Of a DNA stretch of 5,803 nt, positions 1-5,785 are shown piece after piece. The position numbers were made by a program, and so were the translations under genes. The first letter of the stretch is position 1. The number at the start of each line of letters is the position of its first letter. The stretch comes from Deltaproteobacteria bacterium. Lineage in GTDB: Bacteria; Desulfobacterota; Binatia; DP-6. The DNA is taken from positions 1-5,803 of the forward strand of contig VBLA01000067.1 in the NCBI GenBank assembly GCA_005879245.1. The letters are read 5' to 3'. The notes under the pieces are model-generated. The model was not told where the DNA came from, made no database searches, and saw nothing but the letters and a program-made list of their open reading frames with translations.

Positions 1-66
1 GGCCGCCGGGTCACGGATCCCGGACCTGGACGCATCGCAGCGCGACGGTTACGATCGCCGGCATGA
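1..66 (+). CDS. Possible C-terminal tail of an upstream gene (partial)
   Basis: Frame 1 is open from the window edge to a TGA at 64-66. That stop overlaps the ATG of the DUF4912 gene in an ATGA arrangement, which is typical of translationally coupled genes. The 21 visible residues are rich in Arg, Pro and Ala and show no recognisable motif. The other two forward frames are also open across these 66 bases, so openness alone is weak evidence. The call rests mainly on the ATGA overlap, and the product cannot be named. Confidence 0.2.
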   Translation, partial: GRRVTDPGPGRIAARRLRSPA

Positions 67-863
67 CGGTCGCGGAAGCACTTGCCGCCGGTCTGGGTGC
101 GATCGGCGAGTGGATCGGTTGCGCGCGGGAGGCCGCCCGCCGGGTCGGCGAGGTCGTCGAGGGCCTGCTGGATGTCACCGTCGGTCGCGATCCCGCGCCC
201 GCGCCACCGACACCGACACCGACGCCGCGGCCGGCGTCCGGCGGGGCACAGGCTCAGATCGAGGAGGCCAAGTTCTACCTCGGTCCTCGCTCGAGCCCAC
301 CGTCCCTCGAGCGCGCGCCCGGAGAGCTGCCGCGGGCCTACGGGCGCGATCGCATCGTGCTCCTCCCCCGCGATCCATGGTGCGCCTTCTCGTACTGGGA
401 GGTGACGCCCACGACCCGTCTCCGGGCGCTGCGTGTGCTCGGCGCCGAAGGCGAAGGCGCGCGCGAGGTGCTGCGCGTCTACGACGTGACCTTCATCACC
501 TTCACCGGGGACAACGCCTGGCTCTCGTTCGACACCGAGATCGCGCCCGGAACGCACCACTTCTACCTGAACCTGTCGCGCCCTGCCGCGTCCTATCTCG
601 TCGAGGTCGGCCTCCGCACGCCTGCCGGGCGCTTCCTTCCCCTCGCGCGCTCGAACACGATCACCCTGCCCCGCCCGGAGCCGTCACCCGACACGACGGT
701 GCGCTGGGTGCGGCTCGGGCGCCACGCGCCCCCGACCAACACCGCCGCCGGCTGGGGAGGCGAACGCGTGCCGACACCTCCTGGCCCGGGTGCGGTGGGC
801 GACCCGTGGAGCGAGGGGGCGCGATCGAGCGAGACCCACACCCCCCTCCCGTCGTCGCGCTAG
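63..863 (+). CDS. DUF4912 domain-containing protein
   Basis: This 266-residue protein has an N-terminal region with an amphipathic helix (about 1-42), a Pro/Thr-rich linker (44-57, PAPAPPTPTPTPRP), a DUF4912 domain (about 88-205) and a disordered Pro/Gly-rich tail. DUF4912 is recognised from PRDPWCAFSYWEV (102-114), then LRVYDVTF (137-144), the HHFYLNL strand (165-171), and the closing pattern VEVGLRTPAGRFLPLARSNTITLPRP (180-205, described in parts: GRF then SNTI). No signal peptide or membrane segment is evident. The domain's biochemical function is not established; the aromatic beta-rich pattern suggests a binding module. It lies 7 nt before a GH57 glucan-enzyme gene, so a role in alpha-glucan metabolism is inferred. 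ATG 63 is the first in-frame start visible, with only a weak ribosome site, but the frame stays open to the window edge, so an earlier start cannot be excluded. Confidence 0.85.
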   Translation: MTVAEALAAGLGAIGEWIGCAREAARRVGEVVEGLLDVTVGRDPAPAPPTPTPTPRPASGGAQAQIEEAKFYLGPRSSPPSLERAPGELPRAYGRDRIVLLPRDPWCAFSYWEVTPTTRLRALRVLGAEGEGAREVLRVYDVTFITFTGDNAWLSFDTEIAPGTHHFYLNLSRPAASYLVEVGLRTPAGRFLPLARSNTITLPRPEPSPDTTVRWVRLGRHAPPTNTAAGWGGERVPTPPGPGAVGDPWSEGARSSETHTPLPSSR

Positions 864-870
864 AGACGCC

Positions 871-2336
871 ATGGCCCGCGGCAGCGTCGCCCTCGTCCTC
901 CACGCCCATCTTCCCTTCGTGCGTCATCCGGAGCACGAGGACTTCCTCGAGGAGCGTTGGCTCTACGAGGCGATCACCGAGACGTATCTGCCGCTGCTCG
1001 AGATGCTCGCTTCACTCGAGCGCGATCACGTGCCGGTCCGCCTCACGCTCTCGCTCAGCCCGACCTTGCTCGGGATGTTCGCCGACCCGCTGCTGCGCGC
1101 CCGCTACCTGCACCACCTCGATCGGCTGGTCGAGTTGGCCGAGAAGGAGGAGCGGCGCACCCGTGGCGACCCGGCGTTCCATCGCCTGGCGGCCATGTAC
1201 CTGAGTCGCTTCTCGCGTTCCCGCACCGCCTTCCTCACCGACTGGCAGCAGGACCTGATCGGCGCGTTCCGCGGCTACCAGGAGCGCGGCCTGATCGACA
1301 TCATCACCTGCGCGGCCACCCACGGGTTCCTGCCGCTCCTCGACGTCACGCCGGGCGCAGTGCGCGCGCAGGTCGAGGTCGCCGCCGCCGAGTACCGCCG
1401 CTTCTTCGGGCGGGGGCCGGATGGCTTCTGGCTACCCGAGTGCGCCTCATCGCCTGCGAGTCGGGCGTCGCAGCCTTCGGGCGGGATCCCGACAGCTCGA
1501 AGCAGGTGTGGAGCGCCGAGGAGGGATATCCGGGCGACTTCTGGTACCGCGACTTCTACCGCGACATCGGCTTCGACCTCGACCTGGCGTACGTGCGTCC
1601 CTACCTGCCGCCGACGGGCCAGCGGCTGCACACCGGCCTCAAGTACCACCGCATCACGGGCAAGACCGAGCACAAGGAACCCTACGACCCGGACCGAGCC
1701 CGCGAGCGGGCGGAGGCTCATGCGAGCGACTTCGTGGAGGCCCGCCGTCGGCAGGCCGAGTGGCTCGCGGAGGCGATGGATCGGCCACCGATCATCGTCT
1801 GCCCCTATGATGCGGAGCTCTTCGGGCATTGGTGGTTCGAGGGGCCGCTCTGGCTCGAGCTCGTTTTCCGACGCCTCGCCACGGCGGTTGACGTCGTGGC
1901 CGCAACCCCAACCGACGACCTGGACCGGCACCCGACCGTGCAGCTCGCCACCCCTGCCGGCTCGACCTGGGGCTGGAGGGGCCACAACGAGGTCTGGCTC
2001 GCCGGCGAGAACGACTGGATCTACCGTCACCTCCATGCCGCCGCCGACCGGCTCCATGCCCTCTGTCGCCGCTACCCGAGCGCCGACGAGCGGACCCGCC
2101 GCGCCCTCACCCAGGCGCTGCGCGAGCTCTTCCTCGCGCAGGCGAGCGACTGGGCGTTCATGATGTCCCGGCACACCACGGTCTTCTATGCGGTGCGCCG
2201 CACCCGCGACCATCTCCTCCGCGCTGAGCGCCTGTGCGACGAGGTCGAGCGGGGAGCGGTCGACGATCTCGCGCTCGGCGCGCTGGAGGAGACCGACAAC
2301 CTCTTCCCCACCCTCGACTATCGCGTCCTTCTCTGA
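871..2336 (+). pseudogene. GH57 1,4-alpha-glucan branching-enzyme-like protein, broken by deletion plus frameshift
   Basis: The family forms or remodels alpha-1,6 branches in storage glucan, in the cytoplasm. The first part reads from ATG 871 to about 1443 (191 codons): HAHLPF (11-16, GH57 motif 1), TCAATHGFLPLL (motif 2, His151) and FWLPEC (motif 3, with Glu190, codon 1438-1440, as likely nucleophile). Homology then resumes in another frame near 1464 with SGVAAFGRDPDSSKQVWS and runs to TGA 2334-2336. This second part holds PYDAELFGHWWFEGP (Asp codon 1809-1811, likely acid/base), GHNEVWLAGENDWIYRHLHA, and the usual SDWAF...FPTLDYRV ending. In intact relatives, as I recall them, about 43 residues separate LPEC from SGVAAF; here only 17 nt do. 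So about 112 nt seem lost, leaving the frame shifted. About 487 codons of homology remain, against a usual 520-530. Both catalytic carboxylates survive but in different frames. It could be a true pseudogene or an assembly error. ATG 871 is chosen because homology starts there at once. Confidence 0.85.
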
Positions 2337-2342
2337 ACGGGC

Positions 2343-2371
2343 TTGTCAGGATTCGGGCGTTCCCTTACTGT
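2343..2371 (+). promoter_or_regulatory. Candidate sigma70-type promoter for the 2404 gene
   Basis: TTGTCA (2343-2348) matches the -35 consensus at 5 of 6 positions. TACTGT (2366-2371) follows after exactly 17 nt and keeps the key T, A and final T of the -10 element. It lies in the 67-nt gap after the GH57 stop and would give a leader of about 25 nt before ATG 2404. Moderate support only, since the -10 match is partial. Confidence 0.4.
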
Positions 2372-2378
2372 GAACGCC
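2356..2378 (+). repeat. Perfect 7-bp inverted repeat (small hairpin) between genes
   Basis: GGCGTTC (2356-2362) and GAACGCC (2372-2378) are perfect reverse complements separated by 9 nt. No T-run follows, so it is a poor intrinsic terminator. It overlaps the candidate -10 element at 2366-2371, so an operator is as likely as an RNA hairpin. Its function is unknown. Confidence 0.4.
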
Positions 2379-2381
2379 AAG

Positions 2382-2391
2382 AGAGAGGTGA
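2382..2391 (+). promoter_or_regulatory. Ribosome binding site for the 2404 gene
   Basis: AGAGAGGTGA, a purine-rich Shine-Dalgarno-like stretch, ends 12 nt before ATG 2404. The spacing is a little long, but it is the only good site in the gap and supports ATG 2404 as the start. Confidence 0.5.
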
Positions 2392-2403
2392 CCCGCGTCC
2401 GGC

Positions 2404-2949
2404 ATGTCGACCCTGATCGTCGCGTTGCTGCTGCTACCGATCGCGGTGGCGCTCCTCGCCGGGTTGGTCACGTTGCTCGCGCGCCCGCTCGTGGCACCGG
2501 CGATCGCGGCGCTGGAAGGTGCGCGCTTTCGCCGCTGTCTCACCCGCGTCGCGCGCGGCGATCTGCAGCTCCAGGGGCGGCAGATCGAGGCGGCGCTACG
2601 CGAGTTCGAGGCCGCCTTCTGCCTCATGACGGTACGCGCCGATGCCCGGCTCGCCGAGCAGATCGGCCGTCATCACGTCGGGCTCCTATCCCGGCTGCTG
2701 TCGGTAGCCGACGACCTGCCCCAGCAGCGGGTCCGTCTGCTCGCGCTCGCCAAGACCGACCGACTCCTGGCGCGTCGCGGTGAGATGCAGCGCGCGTACC
2801 TCCAGCTGCGAAGCCGTCCGCTGCGCGATGGCCGACGTCTGCAGCTGGAACGCGAGCTCCGGCGGAACGCGCGCGATCTCCGCGCCGCGGTGCGTGAGCT
2901 GATCGCCGACCTCCAGCTGATCAGCTCACGCACCGTCGCGTACCAGTAG
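2404..2949 (+). CDS. Hypothetical membrane-anchored helical protein
   Basis: I do not recognise this 181-residue protein. Residues 4-26 form one strongly hydrophobic segment (LIVALLLLPIAVALLAGLV), followed at once by Arg27. This suits an uncleaved signal anchor with one transmembrane helix. The rest is Arg/Leu-rich and almost wholly helical. Residues 52-75 (GDLQLQGRQIEAALREFEAAFCL) have the spacing of a single TPR-like helix pair. Residues 145-173 (RLQLERELRRNARDLRAAVRELI and on) look like an amphipathic or coiled-coil helix. No catalytic motif is visible. The positive residues give no firm topology: the helical part could face the cytoplasm. It probably has its own promoter (2343-2371) and ends in a long inverted repeat that lies inside its last codons. 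The GC-rich codon use resembles its neighbours. That it is a real gene is likely from the anchor, ribosome site and position; its function is unknown. Confidence 0.7.
   Translation: MSTLIVALLLLPIAVALLAGLVTLLARPLVAPAIAALEGARFRRCLTRVARGDLQLQGRQIEAALREFEAAFCLMTVRADARLAEQIGRHHVGLLSRLLSVADDLPQQRVRLLALAKTDRLLARRGEMQRAYLQLRSRPLRDGRRLQLERELRRNARDLRAAVRELIADLQLISSRTVAYQ
2888..2935 (+). repeat. Perfect 17-bp inverted repeat at the 3' end of the hypothetical gene
   Basis: CGGTGCGTGAGCTGATC (2888-2904) and GATCAGCTCACGCACCG (2919-2935) are perfect reverse complements with a 14-nt loop. The right arm overlaps a 12-bp palindrome, AGCTGATCAGCT (2915-2926). The repeat lies in the last 20 or so codons, just before the stop at 2947-2949. 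As RNA it would form a very stable stem that could protect the 3' end or assist termination. A protein-binding site is the other possibility. Confidence 0.6.
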
Positions 2950-2952
2950 CGT

Positions 2953-2990
2953 CGCCCGCGCGGAAATTTCGGGCGTCGTTCCTCTTTCTC
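2953..2990 (+). terminator. Candidate intrinsic terminator after the hypothetical gene
   Basis: CGCCCG (2953-2958) and CGGGCG (2970-2975) pair across an 11-nt loop. They are followed by a pyrimidine-rich, T-containing stretch (2976-2990, TCGTTCCTCTTTCTC). The hairpin starts 3 nt after the stop codon. The stem is short and the T-run is interrupted, so this is a moderate call. It could act together with the larger stem at 2888-2935. Confidence 0.4.
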
Positions 2991-2993
2991 GCC

Positions 2994-3022
2994 TTGCCAT
3001 TTCGGTGCGATGCGACTATGAG
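2994..3022 (+). promoter_or_regulatory. Candidate sigma70-type promoter for the DnaA-type gene
   Basis: TTGCCA (2994-2999) matches the -35 consensus at 5 of 6 positions. TATGAG (3017-3022) matches the -10 at 4 of 6, after exactly 17 nt. It lies directly downstream of the candidate terminator, in the longest non-coding gap of the window. Transcription would start near 3029 and give a leader of about 205 nt before GTG 3236. Confidence 0.45.
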
Positions 3023-3082
3023 TGCGCCGTCTCGGGCATCGCGATTTCCAGGCGCGGCGATGACCGAGGTACGTGAGCATCC

Positions 3083-3122
3083 GGTGCCGAGCGCGCTGGC
3101 ACCCGCTGGCCTTCGCGCTCGG
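3083..3122 (+). promoter_or_regulatory. Mutually exclusive hairpins in the dnaA leader
   Basis: Two stems compete. GGTGCC (3083-3088) pairs with GGCACC (3098-3103). CCGAGCGCG (3087-3095) pairs perfectly over 9 bp with CGCGCTCGG (3114-3122). Both cannot form fully because they share bases at 3087-3088 and their arms interleave. They lie between the candidate promoter and the AGGAGG at 3133. This resembles a leader switch, but short stems are common at this GC, so regulation is only inferred. Confidence 0.3.
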
Positions 3123-3132
3123 GGTGCAGGCT

Positions 3133-3138
3133 AGGAGG
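3133..3138 (+). promoter_or_regulatory. Perfect Shine-Dalgarno AGGAGG
   Basis: AGGAGG is followed after 6 nt by GTG 3145. It is the strongest ribosome site in the window apart from the one at 4551. It does not serve the DnaA frame directly: it is 40 nt from GTG 3179 and 97 nt from GTG 3236. It heads the short leader ORF at 3145-3225. Confidence 0.6.
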
Positions 3139-3144
3139 CGCACG

Positions 3145-3225
3145 GTGCGGAGCGGGCGGGTCGCGGTGGCGGAACGGCGTGCTCGTACAAGCTACAAAGC
3201 TTCCTCTCAACAGCTGTGGATGTGA
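3145..3225 (+). CDS. Putative 26-codon leader peptide upstream of the DnaA-type gene
   Basis: A GTG at 3145, placed 6 nt after AGGAGG, opens a 26-codon frame ending in TGA 3223-3225. The peptide begins MRSGRVAVAE, is basic, and ends QQLWM. No known family is recognised. Its stop lies 10 nt before GTG 3236, the preferred start of the DnaA-type protein, so ribosomes finishing the leader could reinitiate there. GTG 3236 itself has only a weak site (GGTGGG, 3 nt away), which fits coupling. The alternative is that a sequencing or real frameshift has detached a DnaA N-terminal extension, although domain I is already complete without it. Confidence 0.35.
   Translation: MRSGRVAVAERRARTSYKASSQQLWM
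3215..3223 (-). promoter_or_regulatory. DnaA-box-like 9-mer
   Basis: TGTGGATGT on the + strand reads ACATCCACA on the - strand, 7 of 9 matches to TTATCCACA. It lies 13 nt before GTG 3236, in a locally less GC-rich stretch. DnaA commonly represses its own gene through such boxes, so autoregulation is plausible. It is a single imperfect site and chance is possible. Confidence 0.3.
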
Positions 3226-3235
3226 CGGTGGGCCG

Positions 3236-4534
3236 GTGAGTCAACGCGAGCGCGCCCTCGAACGGGGGGACCTCGAGGCCGTGTGGGCCGCGGCGCGCGA
3301 GCGCGTGCGGGTCCGCGTTGGTGACCGCAACTATGCGGCCTGGATCGCGCCGCTCTCCTGCACGCGGGCGAGCGATACCGTGACGCTCGTCGCACCCGAT
3401 CGCACCACGCGTGACTGGGTGGCTCGCCACTTCCTCACGGCCATCGAGGAGGCGCTCGCTGCCGCGCTCGGCCGCTCCTGCCCCGTCCAGCTCGGCGTCG
3501 CCGCACCGCCGCCCGTCCTTCCCATTCCGACAGAACCGCCGAATGCCGAGCAGACCTTCGACAGCTTCGTGGTGGGCGAGAGCAATGCGGGCGCCTACGA
3601 AGCGGCGCGTGCACTCGGGAACGCGACGCTCGGTTCCTCGCTCTTCCTCCATGGGCCGACGGGCGTCGGCAAGACGCACCTCCTGCACGCCGTCTTCCAC
3701 GCCCTCCACGGCAGCGGGACGATCGTCGCCTGCCTGCCGGCGGCGCAGCTGGTGAGCGCGCTCGTCGCAGCGTACGGGCGCCATGGCCACGAGGCCTTCT
3801 GGCGGGATCTGGCGCCGCTCGGCGCGCTCCTGCTCGACGACGTCCACTCGCTCGCCGGCCAGGAGGAGCTCCAGGAACGCCTCATGGAGGGACTCGTCGC
3901 GTGGGTCGAGGGCGGCCGCACGCTGGTCCTGACGTCCGATCGGGCACCGCGCGACATGCCGGACCTCGCGGCACGGGTGCGTGAGCGGTTCGAGGGCGGC
4001 GAGGTGGCGTGCATCGAGCTGCCCGAGCCGGCGCTCCGGCTCGCCATCCTGCAGCGGAAGGCTCGCGCCCAGGGGATCGAGTTCGAGCCGCGTCTGGTCG
4101 CGCGCCTGGCGGTCCGCCTCGCGGGCGACGTCCGTCGCCTCGAGGGGGCCCTCACCCGCCTCGCCGCGCACGCTCGGCTGAGCGGCCGGCCGCTCGACGA
4201 GGCGCTCGCCGAGGAGGTGCTGCCCGAGCTGCGGGTCGCGCCGCCTCTCAGCGTCGATCGCATCGTGGAGGCCACCGCCGGAGCCTTTGGTTGCTCCGCG
4301 CGACTGCTCCGAGGGAGATGCCGCCGGGCGGAGCTGGTGCTGCCGCGGCAGGTCGCGATGTATCTCGCCCGGAAGCTGCTCGCGCGGCCGTTCGCCGAGC
4401 TGGCGGCACAGTTCACCCGCGACCACACGACCGTCCTGCACGCTTGGCGCACCATCCGGACCCGCCTGGAAACGGATCGCGCCCTGGCGACGACGGTGGC
4501 ACAGATCGAGGAGCGGCTTCTATCCGTACTATGA
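3236..4534 (+). CDS. dnaA: DnaA-type replication initiator / AAA+ DNA-binding protein (divergent)
   Basis: All DnaA regions are present in 432 residues, near the family's usual 440-470. Domain I is EAVWAAARERV...NYAAWIAPL (about 14-80), followed by a short linker. Domain III has Walker A GPTGVGKT (140-147), Walker B LLLDDV (198-203), sensor 1 TSDR (233-236), a likely arginine finger Arg251 and sensor 2 DVRRLEGAL (Arg300). Domain IV has LPRQVAMYLARKL (Arg371) and RDHTTVLHA (Asp396), the DnaA-box-reading helix-turn-helix. Oddities: the usual FGGRDHTTV is FTRDHTTV, one residue shorter, and the AAA+ motifs are looser than usual. GTG 3236 is preferred. GTG 3179 is in frame but would code through the DnaA-box-like and leader region and lacks a good ribosome site. 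The 3' neighbour is a GlgC-like gene 30 nt away, not dnaN. It may be the chromosomal initiator at a moved locus, or a paralogue acting as a regulator. Family assignment is firm; the role is not. Confidence 0.88.
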   Translation: MSQRERALERGDLEAVWAAARERVRVRVGDRNYAAWIAPLSCTRASDTVTLVAPDRTTRDWVARHFLTAIEEALAAALGRSCPVQLGVAAPPPVLPIPTEPPNAEQTFDSFVVGESNAGAYEAARALGNATLGSSLFLHGPTGVGKTHLLHAVFHALHGSGTIVACLPAAQLVSALVAAYGRHGHEAFWRDLAPLGALLLDDVHSLAGQEELQERLMEGLVAWVEGGRTLVLTSDRAPRDMPDLAARVRERFEGGEVACIELPEPALRLAILQRKARAQGIEFEPRLVARLAVRLAGDVRRLEGALTRLAAHARLSGRPLDEALAEEVLPELRVAPPLSVDRIVEATAGAFGCSARLLRGRCRRAELVLPRQVAMYLARKLLARPFAELAAQFTRDHTTVLHAWRTIRTRLETDRALATTVAQIEERLLSVL

Positions 4535-4550
4535 TGGTGGGGACGGGTCG

Positions 4551-4556
4551 AGGAGG
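4551..4556 (+). promoter_or_regulatory. Shine-Dalgarno deciding the GlgC-like start
   Basis: AGGAGG lies 8 nt before ATG 4565 but only 2 nt before ATG 4559. Normal spacing therefore favours ATG 4565 over the longer frame. A third in-frame ATG at 4577 is 20 nt away and less likely. Confidence 0.6.
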
Positions 4557-4564
4557 GGATGGGG

Positions 4565-5785
4565 ATGGGGCGGCGGATGCTGGGCGTGATCGTCGCGGGG
4601 GGCAGGCCCCCGCTCGAGGCCATCGGGATCGCGGATGATGCGGCACTGACGCCGTTCGCCGGGAAGTACCGCTTCATCGACTTCGCGCTGGCGACGATGC
4701 GCAACTCCGGCGCGTCGTCGATCTACGTGATGGCCCCGCTCCCCGGGCCCGAGCTGCGCGCGCACCTCGCCCGCGGCGAGCTGGCCGGCCACCGCTCGGA
4801 CCCGCCCCTCCTCCTGCCGCTACCCGGCGAGGGAGGCCAGGGCCGCTCGAACCGTCTCCGTCAGACGCTGGCGGGGTGTCGGGAGCTCATTCGAACCCAC
4901 CAGCCCGAGACGATCGTCGTCCTGCTCGCGGACCACATCCTCCAGCTCGATCTCCGCCAGCTCGCCGACGCCCACGATGATCTCCGCGCGGACGTGACGC
5001 TCGCGGCGTTGCCGGTCCCGGTCGGCGAGGCGACGAGCCGCACCGTGCTGCGCGTCGCCGGCGACCAGCAGGTACACGAGGTGCAGCGGTCGCCCGTGCT
5101 CCCCGCCACGGCGCCCGGGAGCCGCGCCTTCGCCCTCTCGTGGGCGGGCGACGTGGTGGTGAGCGCGGAGCGCCTCGACGCACTCCTCGACGTCGTACCC
5201 CCCGACGGCGGGGAGGACGACGCGGGCCCCCTCCAGGCGCTCGCGGACGCCCTCCGCGTCGTGGCCCACGACGTGCTCGAGACCCGCCTGCCCGGGTGCT
5301 CGCAGGGCCCGGGCGCCTACTGGCACGATCCAACCACGCTCGAGGCCTACTACGACGCGCAGATGGATCTCTGCACTCCGCGACCCGCACTCGACCTCTA
5401 CAACCCCGCCTGGCCCGTGCGACCCGTCCCGAGCGGCCTCGGTCCCGCCAAGGTGGTGGCCGACGCGGCCGGCCGCGCCGGACAGGCGCTCAACACGCTC
5501 GTGTCCGACGGCGCCGTCATCCGCGGTGGGGTCGTGATCAACGGCGTGCTCGGTCACGGGGTGGTGATCGAGAGCGGAGCGGAGGTGGAGGATTCCGTCC
5601 TCCTCGACGGCTGCCGCATCGGCCGCCGCGCGCGCGTGCGGCGCGCGGTCATCGGAGCGGGAGCGATGGTAGCGGCGGAGGAGGAGATCGGCTACGGGGC
5701 GCTGCCGCCCGCGGGCCGACTGGTCGACTCCGGCCTCACGATCATCCCACCGCCCGCCGCCAACGTCTCGGACGGGAGTCGCTAG
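4565..5785 (+). CDS. GlgC-like protein (ADP-glucose pyrophosphorylase fold) with degraded active-site motifs
   Basis: True GlgC makes ADP-glucose from glucose-1-phosphate and ATP for glycogen synthesis in the cytoplasm. This 406-residue protein has the full architecture. The nucleotidyltransferase domain shows FAGKYRFIDFAL (31-42), VVLLADHI (118-125) and YWHDPTTLEAYY (252-263). A left-handed beta-helix tail runs from about 310 to 375 (NTLVSDGAVIRGGVVI and on). Asp123, matching the catalytic Asp of the GDHIY motif, and Asp255 are kept. However, the GGxGTRL loop reads AGGRPPLEAIG (11-21), the following RAKP lysine region reads DDAALTP, GTADAV is replaced by SNRLRQT (95-101), and VEKP reads VQRSP (173-177), losing the sugar-phosphate lysine. 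A similar pattern marks the non-catalytic GlgD subunit of Firmicutes, so a regulatory partner or pseudoenzyme is inferred. It starts 30 nt after the DnaA-type stop, probably in one transcript. ATG 4565 fits the ribosome site. Confidence 0.85.
   Translation: MGRRMLGVIVAGGRPPLEAIGIADDAALTPFAGKYRFIDFALATMRNSGASSIYVMAPLPGPELRAHLARGELAGHRSDPPLLLPLPGEGGQGRSNRLRQTLAGCRELIRTHQPETIVVLLADHILQLDLRQLADAHDDLRADVTLAALPVPVGEATSRTVLRVAGDQQVHEVQRSPVLPATAPGSRAFALSWAGDVVVSAERLDALLDVVPPDGGEDDAGPLQALADALRVVAHDVLETRLPGCSQGPGAYWHDPTTLEAYYDAQMDLCTPRPALDLYNPAWPVRPVPSGLGPAKVVADAAGRAGQALNTLVSDGAVIRGGVVINGVLGHGVVIESGAEVEDSVLLDGCRIGRRARVRRAVIGAGAMVAAEEEIGYGALPPAGRLVDSGLTIIPPPAANVSDGSR

Noticed and set aside
205..222. Three perfect tandem CACCGA hexamers
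   Set aside because: They encode the Pro/Thr linker of the DUF4912 protein. Three copies are too few to suggest anything beyond a linker.
110..1204. 364-codon + strand frame overlapping the DUF4912 and GH57 genes
   Set aside because: The translation is almost entirely Arg/Ala/Pro/Ser with no domain, and it spans two better-supported genes. Out-of-frame shadow.
1441..1464. Programmed ribosomal frameshift in the GH57 gene
   Set aside because: No slippery heptamer is seen, and about 40 family-conserved residues are missing. Recoding cannot explain that; a deletion can.
1275..2213. 312-codon open frame on the - strand opposite the GH57 gene
   Set aside because: No motifs; the + strand carries the conserved GH57 blocks.
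3018..3134. 38-codon ORF (ATG 3018 to TAG) in the dnaA leader
   Set aside because: Its start lies inside the candidate -10 element and it has no ribosome site. The peptide looks like chance GC-rich sequence.
2950..3235. Chromosomal replication origin (oriC) upstream of the DnaA-type gene
   Set aside because: Only one imperfect DnaA box was seen, with no box cluster and no AT-rich unwinding element.
3131..4441. 436-codon open frame on the - strand opposite the DnaA-type gene
   Set aside because: Its translation is low-complexity and rich in Arg, Glu and Gln, with no motifs. It mirrors a gene with clear DnaA motifs, as expected of an antisense shadow at high GC.
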